Shown: in pieces, positions 25,771 through 39,312 of the stretch
Numbering within the stretch: position 1 is the first letter of the stretch
Layout of the letters: the number at the start of each line of letters is the position of its first letter
Assembly: GCA_024734555.1 (NCBI GenBank)
Contig: JANPWX010000028.1
Location: 3,171,607 to 3,235,606 of the forward strand
Origin: Trochalopteron elliotii
Taxonomy: Eukaryota > Chordata > Aves > Passeriformes > Leiothrichidae
DNA: 64,000 bases
Reading direction: 5' to 3'
Notes under the pieces: generated by a model
Seen by the model: the letters and a program-made list of their open reading frames with translations, nothing else
Databases searched by the model: none
What the model was told of the DNA's origin: nothing
Position numbers and translations under genes: made by a program

Positions 25771-28700
25771 TTGTTATAGGAACTAACAAGGCCTAAGGAA
25801 AGGTCCTACAAATTTTTATGTTCCTATTATTTTAATAACCAAGCTTCCTAGAAATCCTTAAAACCTCTCCCATCAAATCTGCTGCTCTTTACAATGTGGT
25901 GAAGACACAAGTACCACTATTTACCTTTAGACCATCTGGAAAACCCTAAAAGAAACCTACGTCTTCTCCAAAGTAGAGGCTCTCCAAAGTAGAGAAACAT
26001 CAGCTGCAACATCAACTCTAAATTTCTGGAAAATCTAAATGCCTTCCCTGGGTACCTGTAATAGGCCATGTTTTCAGATGTACATTTCTGTAACCTGTGA
26101 GTCTACATGAAAACTCAGCATCAGCTTAGGGAACATAAGCTGTAACTCTATATGGCAAAATCTGACTTTCTTCTTGTAAATGCTGACGGTAAGCAGTCCA
26201 CTTCTCCAGATCCTCACCCAGCTGTACATGTACTTGGTAAGTAAATATTCTTTTACTGCTCATTTTCCCTTCTCCCCAACCATATCCCATTCACTCACAG
26301 CTTTAATGTTGGTGGGTATTGTCCTACATACCTTCTTTTGTATTTTTCCTGAGAAACTACCCAATCTTATGACTTCATATATACAGTTGTAGGAGCCTCA
26401 GTTCATAAAGCTGCTTAGTAGATACATGCTCAGTAGGACTCAGCCCTGCTGCTGTCACCGATAAGTTTTGTGAGTATTTAGCTCTAGACACAGCATTTTA
26501 ACTACTATCTGTCCAAACACCTTGTAGAAGCACCATGGGAGAGGAAAACAGGAACACTAATGAGACTTGAGCTTCCTTCTTAGCCCGTGAGCCTGTTAAG
26601 TTACAGCAGTTTCAATACAAAATCCTCATATTCTTCAAGGATGAATCTTTAAGATGTTCAGCAATAGATGGGGCCACAGAGCACTTTGTGTGTCCAGCCT
26701 GGCTGAATCCAGTCCTAGAGTGGTCTTCCAGTGCCAAAAGCCCACAGAGGACCTCAGAAACCCAGCATCATTCATGGAAGAGGAGGTGAGGAGGTGCAGT
26801 TTCAGCCTCAGGTCTTGGACTTAGATTCCTCCATTTGCAACCTGCCCTTTGACAAGAGCACCTGTCCTTTGCTCTCAATCACTCTTTCTTCAGCTCTTCT
26901 CAGGTCTAATATGGCAGATGGCAGCAGGCAGAGCAGGGACTGAGGCCCAGGAGGCCACATGAGGGCACACAGAGTGCAGGGAAAGAACTGGTTTGGGAAG
27001 TGGGAGAACCCAGAGACACCAGGACCCAGACCCAGAGTGTCTGTCAGCACTGACACTGCAGTTGCAGAGAGGGATTCACCATAGAGCAAGAGGAATTTAT
27101 TTCCTGTGGCAGGTGGTAGTTAAGTAACACACACAAATTTGGGTAATGAAAAAGCCTGAACACTAAACAAGGTAAAGTATTGGAATAAAAATTTGCAGTG
27201 GAATAAAACCAAAATGCTATGTGCCGAAGGAGCTGTTCTGATTTTCTCTTCTTATCTCAGGAATAAACTTAAGGAGTCCACTATTTTTCCAGCATGACAA
27301 CTCTGACAGCCTTCAGTATTTTCAGGTGATTGTTTGGCAGCTTGACTAATATTGACTTTCTTCTGTCTTCCACAAGCAAATAGATGTTATTTTCCACTTA
27401 TCTCTCTTCATTGCTCTTTTAGAATCTGTTTTCAAATAGAAATCTGTCATTTTTTCTTAGCAAATTAAGAACTCATACATACAAGTTATTTTGACAAGAA
27501 CAAACCTACCACAAAAATCCTATTTGCAAGAATTACAGTTCTGAGATACTAACAGTGAATCTTGCCACCTCAATTTTTTATGAGAAGTGAATGTTCAGTT
27601 TTCACAAGGCCATTGCAATGTGCCAGAAACCTACTGACAAATAAACCTGATGTGGGTTGCCATCTACACAGGTGTAAATCCTTTACAAATGACAGAAACT
27701 AGACAAATATCTCAGGTGGAGTCCATTTTACCTAATTTAGACATTCAAATCAGTAGTTACATAAGACTGCCAGCAGTTCCATCCTTTGCACTCAGTAGAA
27801 AGAAATAACAAGTGAAAACATGTGTTTTCACACCAGACAAACTTCCCCATAGGTATGCTCATTACCTAGTCATCTAGAAAACTCAGGCTGACCAGAAAAC
27901 GAAATGTTGTGGAGTAAACTAAACCTATGAATCCCAGCAGGAAAGGGCAAGGCAACCACCAAGCAATGCACTCTAATTACAGAGATCTTCTGTCTATTTC
28001 TTTCATATCTTTGTATTTGTAAGAGCTGAGCTGCAAAGCGAAATAAGTTTCAACATCCTCCATGGTTAGGATCCTGGAGGATGTGATGGACTGCAATGGA
28101 AATGATTATTTCAGACAATCAGAGATCTGTTCTGGAGCTAGCAGCACTCATTGATAAGTTATTTTTTTGGAACTGAATGAAAAAAATTGGGTCTTCACTG
28201 TTCCACTGAGGCAGGCATATTCCTTTGCCCACAGTCTGCTTCTTGTATTTGATTGTCAATAAACACATTAAAAAAAATGTCCCCTGAAAACAATTAATTT
28301 GTGCCAAAAGGCAAGGGATGTCACTTATAGAGCAGCCTTTATGACACAGCAGGGGCACAGTAGCTGAAAGTCCCAACACTACTCACATGGAGAGATGGCA
28401 GTCACCCCTCCTGGACAGCACCATGGTCAGGCTGAGCCCCATCAGAAACGTGGAGGAGACACTGCTCATGGGTACAACTTCTGACACTGGAGAGAAGACA
28501 TTTTATAAACTATCTTATTCCTCCTCATCTTTGCAAAGGAGAAAGAGGATTAGCAAGATCATCCTCTGAAATAAGCCAGACTCTGAAATCTGTGGTCTTC
28601 CAGACTCTTCCTCCAGGCTGTTGAGGGCTGGTATTTAGGAGCAAGGCTGAGCCTTGAATGAGAACTATTTACTGTCCCATGCGGAGACACAGACTGGTCT

Positions 28701-29421
28701 TCTCCACTGTAACTTAAACACTGGGAAGCATGAACATTTTTTTACATTTAACTTCATATTCAGAATCCCTCAACAGCTGCATCACATCCCCAGGACTAAC
28801 ACAGAAAAGTCCTGACTCCAGGGATACCTCTAGAAATACTCAAGCCATCCTCTGGTTGTAGAGCAGTATCAGCAGCTGCTATTGCAGTACTTACTTTCTA
28901 AGCTCTGCAGTCTCCTCCTGCCTCTCCTCTTTTCCCAGCTTCCCCCAGACATTATTCCCTCTGCAGACTGGTGAGAAGTAGTAACAAGATTAGTGCTGCT
29001 TGAAAAGACTGTAACTGCAGAGATGAAGGATCATTTCACTGATCAGTGGGCTGTAATTTAGAAACAAAGCTAGTAATATCATACCAAAAAAACCCCAAAC
29101 AATCCAAACCCAAACTGCTTTGCTATTAGGCATATTAATTTATTATAAGATTACTATTTAAAAACTGGAATGTCACACTGACCAAATTACTTTCAAATTA
29201 AATAAATTACTCCAGGAAAAAAGATAGCAAACACGTTTATATTCAACTTATTAGTATGGTTTTTATGGCAACTAATAAAAAATTTGTAGAGAGAGGATAA
29301 GAAAATATTTTTTCAAAGCCTCAAAATGAATCCTTAAGCTTTATTCACACATGATTTTACAAGAACAGATCTTGATATTAAATTTTGAATTTGAAAAAGT
29401 GCCACTTCTATGTCTAGATGG
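25771..29421. other. Intergenic, nothing recognised
   Basis: No exon or classifiable repeat. A 16-bp tandem duplication lies at 25965-25994. About 26640-27080 is less AT-rich, with frames open on both strands but no protein features I recognise. Confidence 0.5.
25965..25994. repeat. Short tandem duplication (16-bp unit)
   Basis: tctccaaagtagaggc is followed directly by tctccaaagtagag and then aa, 14 of 16 bases identical. It looks like a replication-slippage duplication. Confidence 0.9.
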
Positions 29422-30537
29422 CACAGAATCACAGAATCAGAGAATCACAGAATAATTTGAGTTGGAAGGAACCCACGAGGATCACTGAGTCCGTCAGTGT
29501 TCTGCACAGCACCTTCCCCAAGAGTCACACCCTGTGGCCAAGAACACTGTCCAAATGTTTCTTAAAATTTTTCAGACTTGGTGCTGTGACCCCTTCTTGG
29601 GGAGCCTGTTCCAGTGCCCAGCCACCCTCTGGGTGAAGAACCTTTTCCTGATATCCAGCCTAAATCTTCCCTGACACAACTTCAGGTCATCCTCCTGGGT
29701 CCTGTCACTGGTCACCACAGAGAAGAGATCAGTGCCTGCCCCTCCTCTTTTCCTCATGAGGAATTTGTAACTGCAGTGAGGTCTCCCCTCAGTCTCCTCC
29801 AGGCTGAACAGACCCAGTGCCCTCAGCTGCTCCTCATGCAGCTTCCCCTCAAGGCCCTTCGCCATCTTTGTTGTTCTCCTTTGGACACTCTCTAATAGTT
29901 CAATGTCTTTTTTGCACTGTGGCACCCAAAACTGCCCCCAGCACTGGAGGTGAGGCTGCCTCAGAGCAGAGCAGGACAATCCCCTCCCTTGCCTGGCTGC
30001 TGATGCTGGGCCTGATGTACCCCAGGACAGGGTTGGCCCTCCTGGCTTCCAGGGCACTGCTGATTCATATCCAACTTGCCATTGATCAGGACCCACAAGT
30101 CCCTTTTCCTGGGACTTTCCAGCATCTCATTTCCCAGTCTGTCTGTACATCCAGGGCTGGTGTGTTTCAGGTACAGAATCCAGCACTTTCCCTTGTTGAA
30201 CTTCATGTGGTTGGTGGTTGCCCAGATTTGTCAAGGTCTCTCTGCAGGGCCTCCTTGCCTTGGATGGAGTCAGCAGCTTGTCCCAGTTTTGTATGGTCTG
30301 TGGACTGTTCAGTATCTCTTCCAGTCCTGCCTCCAAATCCTTAATGAAGATATTGAAAAGCACAAGAGAGTCTGAGAAATGGAGCCCTGTGGAAGACTAC
30401 AAGGGGCAGGTCACCAGTCTGATGTCACCCCATTCACTTTGTGCCCCATCTGTGAGCCAGTTGTTCACCCATCCCATGATGTGTTTATTGTGGGCTGGAC
30501 ATTTTGTCCAGAACGATCCTGTGAGAGACAGCAGCAA
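29422..30537 (-). mobile_element. CR1 LINE, 5'-truncated, about 1.1 kb
   Basis: The plus strand starts with three copies of an acagaatc-type octamer, the reverse of the CR1 3'-terminal microsatellite. The minus-strand frame at 29572-30096 carries the C-terminal ORF2 pattern of CR1: KKDIELLESVQRR, then a LGLFSLE block, DLFSVVTSDRT, RFRLDIRKRFFTQRV and HWNRLP. Further 5', the reverse-transcriptase part is broken by frameshifts. Similarity ends near 30537, the 5' truncation typical of LINEs. The 3' UTR is about 150 bp. The copy is moderately diverged and not functional: no endonuclease domain and most of the reverse transcriptase missing. Confidence 0.93.
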
Positions 30538-31944
30538 GATATTTATAACACTTGTTTTAGAGTGAATGCTTTAAGAAAGAAGCATGCTATCAAGAAGAGA
30601 AAAAAAAAGTCCAAAAGTTTAAGTTTCCATCAGAAGTTATAAGGCTTGATTGTTTTACTCTATTTTGAAGAAATCACATTTTCTACTAATCCTTTGCTTT
30701 CTATTAAAAATATTGAGCATTTCTAGATTGTTACTTAGATATTTTAACTTAATGAGAAGAAATCCACTGGTGCTGCCTCAAAACCAGCAGGAAAGGATTT
30801 TCTCTGGTTTCTACAGGCAATGAATACTTAGATCACAATCCAAAATCTAAAACAAAACTGTAAACCATTTTGAATAATAATACTGAACTGTTACAGTTCC
30901 ACTCCAGCACACACATTATATTGGCCATTTAGCACAACTTTGATGCAGGAGCTCAGCTCCAAGTCGGTATTATTATCAATCCCAGCAACTGCAATGTAAT
31001 GCAATTTCAGGAAATATCAGGCAATTTCTCTCCAGCCAAGAAGCCCATCACGTCCTACCTCAAGCTGTGCTCATGAGGTCCCTGCAAACAGAATTTAGCC
31101 TGGGGCACTTGTGGACCCAAAGGGCCATGCACAGCTGAGGCTCAGGGGTACAGACACATTGTCTCAGTGGGGTTCAACTGTTACACACACCAAAGTAGGG
31201 CTGTTAAGCTTGGGTGCTGTGCAGTGAGGTGACTTCAGTACAAAATAGATAAGCTCTGAGGGCCACAATTGTGAGCAAGCAATGATTTGTATTTCTTCTC
31301 AAGGATAGAGAATAGTTGTCAATTTTTCAGCTTGAAGTAGTTGCTGTCATCTAGGAAGTCATTCATTGTTGAGGAGATCAAGTAATTTCCTATATATCGG
31401 CTAAAAACTCCTTTCTTTCTCCAGGGATTTAATCAATTTGATTTATTAATTCATTATATAGAAGTAAAGCACTTGTTAATGGTGAATAAAGATGACAGAA
31501 TACAATTTTTATCTAATAATACTAAAGTGAAGGGACTTAAACATGCTTTTGAAGCTGAAATATCTACTAAAAAATTTATAGTGAAAAAATTCTCACTAAT
31601 TCAATGCAGCTTTTTTAGTACACTGCAGTTTTGATTGATTTATTTGTTTATTGTAGAAAGAATGGGCTCATATAGCAAATCTCAGAAAATTTTTAGGAAT
31701 GGGTTAGAGAAATAGTCATCATAAAATATCTGCTGAACTTGCACAAGTGGGATGAGATGACTCTTGGGGAATATTTTCAATGTTCCATTTCTTTATGAAT
31801 GTATTTAAAAATTTGGCACATCGTAAGAAATTCTTCTAGCCCTTATGAAGGACATAGTGAGATGACTATAATCAATAAGACTTATACTCTAGCAATGCAG
31901 GCCAGAATATTACAAGAGAATGAAACCAAGGAACATGGTTTATT

Positions 31945-31964
31945 AAAAAAAAAAAAAAAAAAAA
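31945..31964 (+). repeat. (A)20 homopolymer
   Basis: Twenty adenines follow gtttatt. It could be the tail of an old retroposed transcript, but no source gene is recognisable upstream and no AATAAA precedes it. Confidence 0.9.
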
Positions 31965-34900
31965 GCACAGGAAGATACTAGAATTAATAGAATTATTTTG
32001 CTTTTCCTTCCAGCAAAAGTAGAATGATTGAGACAGAAAAATTCCATAAATATGTCAGAAAACAAGAGGGGGAACAAATCCTAGAGACATTCTATTAAGC
32101 TCCTAAACCCTTTATAATTTAAATGTACACAGCTTATCATACTAGGCTTCTTTTCAGTTGTGTGTTAATTCACACACATTTGTGGATCCATCCCTCCAAC
32201 AAGGACTCAGAGTACCTTAGTTCACTTCCCTGGATCCCTGCCAGATCTTTTCAACCTCATCTCAGGTCTTCAGTCAAAACTCCCATAAAATCCATGACTT
32301 CTGGTCTGTATTCTGATCACATCTATCATGCAAGTTTCAATTAGATGAATTATGAATTAATCTTTGGGCAGCTTCTCCTTTTTCAGGAGTCAGAGTTTTG
32401 ATCTTGGACAGTAGATAGCTGAAACAAAAAAAATCTGATCCTGATTACAGTTTTTTCCGATGTTTCCACTGGAGGAAAAAAAAAAATGTACTTCTTCAAA
32501 ATGACGGACTGGCTGCATCTCTCAGTGGAGACACAAGATGTCTTGTGAATCTTCCACAAGCCAAGATGGTCAGAATCACAAGTCCTGGGGCATGATTTTA
32601 AAAATTTTCCTTACAGCTTGTTGATTAGCAACATTAAAGCTGAGGCACTAATCACTAATCTGGAAAAATATGAGCAATCTTGTTTAGATTACAGATAGAA
32701 AAGGTACATCCCCGGTTTGACAACTTCAGTGACACCTTGCAATATTTGAGCACAACTTAGAACATGAAAATACTGCTGTATTGCCATTTTTTCCCTCTTG
32801 CTTGTGTCAAATTAACAATATACTTTAAAATAGTTCAACAACCAGTTGACAGAGACTTCAAGTGAGTCTCACTGTCCCACTGTATTATGATCAAGATCAG
32901 AATAAAAAAGTCTTAGCTTTTTAAAAAAAAGTCTCTAAGCTTTTAGAGAAGAAAATTGAGATCAGAATGAGTAACTAACAATCATTAATAAAATAATAAA
33001 TAAGCTAAACAAGCTGACAGAAAAAGATTATGAGGGAGGGAAAGTGGAAATATCTCAGTGACAATCCTTCACAGCAACACTAGCTGGTCTGATTGAGACC
33101 CTCTTGAATGTTTTCTGACACGTGTAAGGCAAATTATCCTTCCATCTCTGTAATCATTACTTTAGTCCTCTTCATCAGAGAACCAAATACCTCAAGATTT
33201 TCAAACCTTACGTGGTGATTTTTGGTTGGCAGAATCCTTTGTAGCCTGTATAAATTCTGTGCACAAGAAAGTTTTAGCAGTCCTGATAACACCAGGACTA
33301 GAGGCAAATGGAGTCTCCATGCTGCTATGCAATATATGTTCATCTTCTTCATTAAAAACAGAGAGGCAGAAATATCTGCCCATTGTACCATAGCTCCTCT
33401 GATGAATTTGGATGACAAACACTACCAAACAATGCATTTCATCCCATGGATTGCTTCCTTGAGAAGGATCCTGAATTGGCTCCTCACCTGGTGCAAGTGA
33501 CAGTACCATTTGGCCCATGGATAACAAGCCCCAGAACATAACGCATCAATCTCCTCAACTGAATAAGCAGACAGTGCATGTGTACATATAAAGTTCACAA
33601 AAGTAACTTTTTCATGTATTATTTTCAATAAGCTGCATTCTTTTTCACTGGGTGCCTCCAGGTGAAAACCCTAGCAATGAGAAATCACTTCTAATACTTT
33701 TATATCTGTCTATGGCAAAGGATGACATTCAATATTAAACACATTCCTTGCTGCCATTTTATTAGCTTTTTACACTTGAGAATAACCATGGTAGGTTCCA
33801 GGGAAAAAAATAATTAAGGTAAAAAAAAAAAAAATCCATAGCTCTGCTGCCCAGAAGTTCCTACTTCTAACCACACTACTCTTCATATTAAATATTCTTT
33901 CATTCATATTTCAAAAGATTTTAAACTGTTTATATTTTTCTAACTTGATTAGAATGTGTTGCCTGAAAATCCTGACTTGTATGTTAAATTGAACTGTCAG
34001 AGACAGTTTATAGCTGGTGTGTGATCACTTTAATCAAGGGGAGGTGGCTATTCCAGTTCAAAAGCAAGATTTATTTCCCAAAAAGCACGTGTATTTTTCA
34101 TTAGCATTATGTAGCACTTATACCAGTATTCACAACACAATAATTTTGAATTCCTCAGGTAACTTACTCTTTTTGTTAGTGTCCATTCTTGCCATACAAG
34201 TACTGGCTTGCTTGTTAGATGATCTTATTTTTTAGAGAAATGGTATTGTCCAAAGAATGTAACATTTCTACTAATGTGAATTAGTAGAGATGTTATGTGA
34301 ATAACAGTAACCAGAATGATGGGTTATGTGACTAAACAGTGACAACAGATTATACTCAGTACAGCAAACATGGACCGCATTTCATTTGCCTGGACTCCTT
34401 GTATCAGCCCAGTGCAGGTGCTCCTTTGGAGTTACCCAGCTGTGGCTGTTACATTCTCAGCTGCAGCTTGCTTGGTACCATCCGTATTAACCACAAAGCT
34501 GGTATTCCACTTATTTTGTAATGCTCTTTTTTTGATGTACACCATATGCCAACTAACATCTCATAAATTACCTTGTTATTTTCAATCTCTAGTCACCATT
34601 GTGGCTTAAATTTTTAATATTATACACTTCCAGCAAAGTGAGTTTGAGTCAGCAGAGATGCTGTGCTGTGATTGCACCTGCAGAATGGTGCTTCTCCTAG
34701 AAAAGGGTGACTGCCTTGGCTACCATGACAACCATTGTGATGTCTGACAATAATTTCCTACTCCTTTCAGTTTTAAAGGAGCATCTCTCTACCCTGTCTA
34801 CTGTAGCCTCTAAATTGGTGGTTAAGATAATCTTCAGGACTACAGCCAGGAATATAGGGGCTGAAGAGAACTTTGAACCCAAGACTTCTTTCTTTGAATA

Positions 34901-37295
34901 TCAAACTTTTTGAATGTATATAGGAAGTAAGCTGTACCACCAAATAGCTATTGTTTAAAAGAAAAGACAAAGCCTTGTACTCTATTAATGAATAATCATA
35001 AACATGCTCTCAAAAGAAGGGCATCAGATCAGGTGACCAGACCAGAAAGAAGGGCTTCCATATAGGTATTTGTAAGCCGTCTGCTCTGGAATATCGGTGT
35101 GGGTCTTCAAACTACATTTAGTCTTCTTCCTAACCTTCCTGGATATCCAGCTTCAAACAACCACTTTTCCAGAGTTTTGTGCATTTGGATCTCATTCTGA
35201 CATGCCTGACGGTCCTCACACAAAGATTACTATGATTGTGTACTGAAGTGAGCTTTGGGTTGCTTTATCAGAAAAAAAATCCAAACTAAGGGATTACAGT
35301 ATCTTCATATACCACATCAATATTTAAGTATTTTATTTGGTCTGTTCCTAATTTAGAGACATCTGGCTTAAAGAGAACTGATTCTACTTCTGCCATAGTG
35401 CTACTGGCATCCAGAGAGCAGCTGTTCCATTTTATTCCAATAATCTCCAAAATTTTCTTAAACAACTGCATAATTCCTAGATCCTTGTGTCATCTCATTT
35501 CAGATGGTGAATGAAGAAACAGCTATGCTGCTCTCCCTTTAGCACCTACTCCAGACAGAGAAAAGACTCTCTTTAACATGCAAGACAAAAGATAATACAA
35601 ATTACTCATGCTGCTGAGACTGGAAAACCTCTTAGCAACTAGAACACTTGGGAGAGATAGTAAAAGGGGCTGGACAAATTAAATATCCTGTGGGAAAATC
35701 TCAATTCTTGTTCTGTTCCAATTCTGTATGAAACTTAGATATGAAAAAGGAGACCTCAAACTCCACAGCTGAGACAGAGTTATCTAATGTGGCAAAAGTT
35801 TAAAGTTTGCCTGGTGTTGGTGTAGAATAGCTGTCATGCACCTGAGGGATCCCTCCTCGCTCTTTGAAAAAAGGGCCTATAGGAAGGGTCAAGACAGCGT
35901 TCAAGCCATATATCCCAAAGTAATGACTGGGTCAGCAGCACTGGGCTTCCAGGTTTTTCTTTACACTATTTCCCTGTTTTATTCAGCTGTGTTTTCCTCT
36001 AGCTCTTTCTGACTCCATACCTCACCTGCTTCAATTTTAAATCTATGTTCCCCTTACACTGCATTTGGGAGTGAACTATCTAAATCTAGGTCTATTTTGA
36101 GTGGCAGGAACTTACAGAAACAAGAGAGCTTTAACTTTATCTTTTCTTTATCTTTTATAGGCTGCTTTACTCTGTTGTATCTCCTTCCCAACTAAACCTT
36201 TTTCTTGTTTATGCAACTGAACCAGATAAGCAAGAGGGGTAGTCAGTCACAGGATACTATAATGCCTTTTTCTTTGCTGGGCACCTTGACTAGGCACTGA
36301 ATTTCAGGCTCAGACTCTCTTCTTAGAGCCTAATTATTAGGAAAACCTTGAGAGGCTTTCACAGGTAACATATACTTTCCTACATGTGACTTTTGCTATG
36401 AGAAATCCTATCGTCATCCTTGAAAGCTTACTACAATTCATTCCTGCATTTCCATTGTCTGCTTTAACCATCTCCTGGAACACTTTCAGACTTGAAGTCC
36501 TCTTGTCTTGACTGTAGCTCTTCATCTCTCTAAGTCTTTCCAGTAAGTACATCCAGCATGTCAGGTGGTGTATATTTTATATTCCAGAAGCTGCACCTTA
36601 TCAGTCACTTTCCTTAGCCTTTGTGGTATTTTTAAATCAAATTAAAACTTTTCCTCCCTCTCTTAAGAATCTCCAGTAGACTTTCTGACCTCTCTCTACA
36701 CTCTCCTCCATGCTTATTCTACACCTCCGATCTTGCCCTCGCCTCCCTCTTCTCTATTTCCACCATCCTGTATATCCTGAAGATTTTTCTCCTTATCTGA
36801 ACCTCTGGTTTATATTAGAAACCTGCTTTACAATTTCGCCTTTGACACTGAAACACATTTTACTTTCCCTTTTGTTTCTCATCATGCAAGGCCCCTCTCA
36901 CTAGCTCATCCCTGAAAGTTTCCACAACAAACTCAGCAGCTGTTAAATTCCATCCTACTGTTCTGCTCCTTGCTGTGTCCCTATACTGCCAGAACCTTTC
37001 TGCTGGCACAGGGCTCCTACTCAGCACATTATGTATGTTGCGGTACACACACAACACAAGGGAAACATGTCACTAACAAAACACATACTTTCTTCTTATT
37101 GCTCACATAATTTTGGCCGATTTTCTCTTTCTCATTAACCAGAGTGAAAAGTCATAGCATGGAATAGTAAATTCTCTCACTGTGACTACCAGAATGATAT
37201 GAATAAATAATTATGCTGGAACAAGTGACATTCACATAGAAAATCCGTATGAATTTTACATACTTCTGCAGACAAAAACACACAAACAAAAAACC

Positions 37296-37355
37296 CCAAC
37301 CAAACCAAACCAAACCAAATCAAACCAAACCAAATAAAACAAAACAAAACAAAAA
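37296..37355. repeat. Composite (CCAAA)n / (CAAAA)n microsatellite
   Basis: Pentamers of accaa and caaac type run into caaaa pentamers, about 60 bp in all, with a few substitutions. The order suggests a C-to-A change within one pentamer family followed by separate expansion. Confidence 0.92.
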
Positions 37356-38459
37356 TTCTACTTTTTTCAGCTCACAAAAATGTATTTCTCTGTAGCAGCC
37401 CTTCAATTTTACAGAAATGCAAACTCTCTTTACTTTATTAGACTTTCAAGATACACTCCGTGGTGTACCCAGTATTATTTTAAAACTCACCAGAGAGCCA
37501 AATGCAAAAGTCCCTGGGGGCCGATGGTCATTTCTTAACAGATATGCCCCTTTGTTGAGAGTTTATTGAGAGTTTGGGACATGCAATAAACATAAAGTGG
37601 GTCTTCTAAAGCACAGCAATCTTTTACCTACAAAATTTGGCAGTAACTCTCAAACATAACTAGGTGAGTTCTTGTGCATGCACAGATTACTGTAATCTCT
37701 CTTCATGCTTTATATTGAATCTCAGTTTCCATTGCAACATAGGACAGTATTTCTGTTATCCAACTATGACTTTTTATGATTTAGAAAACAAAATAAGCAT
37801 CACTTACATATAGATTGGCTTCTGTGCAGACACAATGAGAAAAAGAAGAAGAAAAAATACTATCCAAGGAAGCTGAGTTGTAAACTATTCCTGTCAGTGG
37901 CAGTATTCCAGTTTTACTCTGCATTTTGAGAGGACAAATAGATTTTAGTAACATTTTAAAAAATACAATCCTATGGGAAAGTTCTTTTTTTTGGTTGTTC
38001 CCTCAGTTTTGTTTAAAGGATAAAATAGGAACGATGAGAGATAATTACTGAACAATAGCTCTGCCTGTGTGAAATTATTACCTCGTTGTGTTTCTCTCTC
38101 TGATGTTGATTCATTGATGTGTCACACAGGGACAAAATGCCCCAACTCAGAGAAACACCGGACTCATTTAAGCCATGTACAATTGAACTTCCTCCTGTGA
38201 CTCACTGGTGGGCTCTGGAGACACTTTACAGAAGTCTGTTCAGATCCATTGCAAAACCTGTATAATCACAGATTAGAAAAATCAATAACCCCTTTCTCCC
38301 CATCATTGCCATGTAGGGCAAGCCCTGGCAGAGCAGCAGCAGCGTAAGTTCAAGGGAGGGGTGGTGGCCTGAGCTTCCCACTGCCCTCCTCTGCCAGGGG
38401 CAAGGAGCCAGCAGCAAAATCAGTACACGACAGCCTGTGACCTCTTTCTCTACCATCCA

Positions 38460-38695
38460 TTAACAGCTGCTTCTTGACATCTTTTTCTTGACTCAGAAGA
38501 TGATAACTAGCTGCGATGCCAAGCACTGCAATAGCCTGCTCACGGAAGTGGTTGAGCCACCATCCCTGCAGATATTCAGAAGATGTGTAGACCACAGTAC
38601 TCAGGGAATGGTTGAGACTTGGCAGTGTCAGACATGTGGCTGGACTTGATCTTAAAGGTCTTTTCCAGTCTAAATAATTCTGTGATTTGAAGTGG
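38460..38695 (+). mobile_element. CR1 LINE 3'-end fragment
   Basis: Blocks in CR1 sense order: gaagtggttgagccaccatc (after the HWNRLP region), ccctgcagatattcagaaga, acttggcagtgtcagacatg, ggctggacttgatcttaaag, gtcttttccagtctaaataa and ttctgtgattt at the end. It comprises the last part of ORF2 and the 3' UTR only. The left limit is uncertain (38460-38510). Confidence 0.78.
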
Positions 38696-39312
38696 CTTCT
38701 GAGGCTTGAAAAGGCCTGGAAGAGAAGTTTGCAGTTAGATGCAGGTGCTGCTGCCTCCATAAGTACATTATACACCAAAGCCACATCCATTTTAATTTTC
38801 CTAAAAATTTGCTGCAGCACTATCATCTCCACTATCTCCAAAAATCATCCCTTTGCCATTTTTAAAACACAGCTTCCACAGAGGCATTAATGATAACAGA
38901 GAAACAGAAAAGGAAATATCTATTGATATGTGCCACTAAGTCACAGACAAAACACAGACTTAGTTAAATGCTAGCATTTGAAATTTGCAAATGCAGTCAC
39001 TGGAAAACTAAGACTAATGAAGTACGGCTACAGTAATTATGAATTCTGAAACAACTCTACTAACAGTTTTGAAACAAAGACATAATGTTTATTTGCTTTC
39101 CTTGGTAAGGCTGATCATGTTTCAACTTGCATCAAAAAGGCAAAATTATACAGTTTCCTGTGATGAGGAAGAAAAGGTAAATGAAATTAAATGAAAAAAA
39201 TGAGTTTCCCCTATTGAAAATCCCCCAAATTAACTTAGTGGAAATAATTAAGAACATGGTGTTTTTTTTAAAAAATATACATATATATATGTGTGTGTAC
39301 TTATTTAGATAC
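38696..39312. other. Intergenic spacer
   Basis: AT-rich DNA without recognised features, ending in an (AT)n-(GT)n run at about 39275-39299, just left of the young LTR. Confidence 0.6.
39275..39299. repeat. (AT)n-(GT)n compound microsatellite
   Basis: atatacatatatatatgtgtgtgta, next to the left end of the young LTR; it may obscure that boundary. Confidence 0.85.

Larger units (their letters stand above)
30538..38459. other. Intergenic, nothing recognised
   Basis: Almost 8 kb without a recognised exon or classifiable transposon. It contains an A20 run (31945-31964), a composite microsatellite (37296-37355) and a C/T-rich strand-asymmetric tract at about 35950-37050 that may be an old unclassified retroelement in reverse. 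Around 33120-33560 both strands are open for about 90-110 codons without recognisable domains. Confidence 0.5.

Noticed and set aside
29817..30344. Plus-strand frames of up to 175 codons near 30 kb
   Set aside because: They are the antisense of a CR1 copy.
31799..31981. Processed pseudogene ending in the A20 run
   Set aside because: No recognisable protein or poly(A) signal precedes the run, and no flanking duplication was seen.
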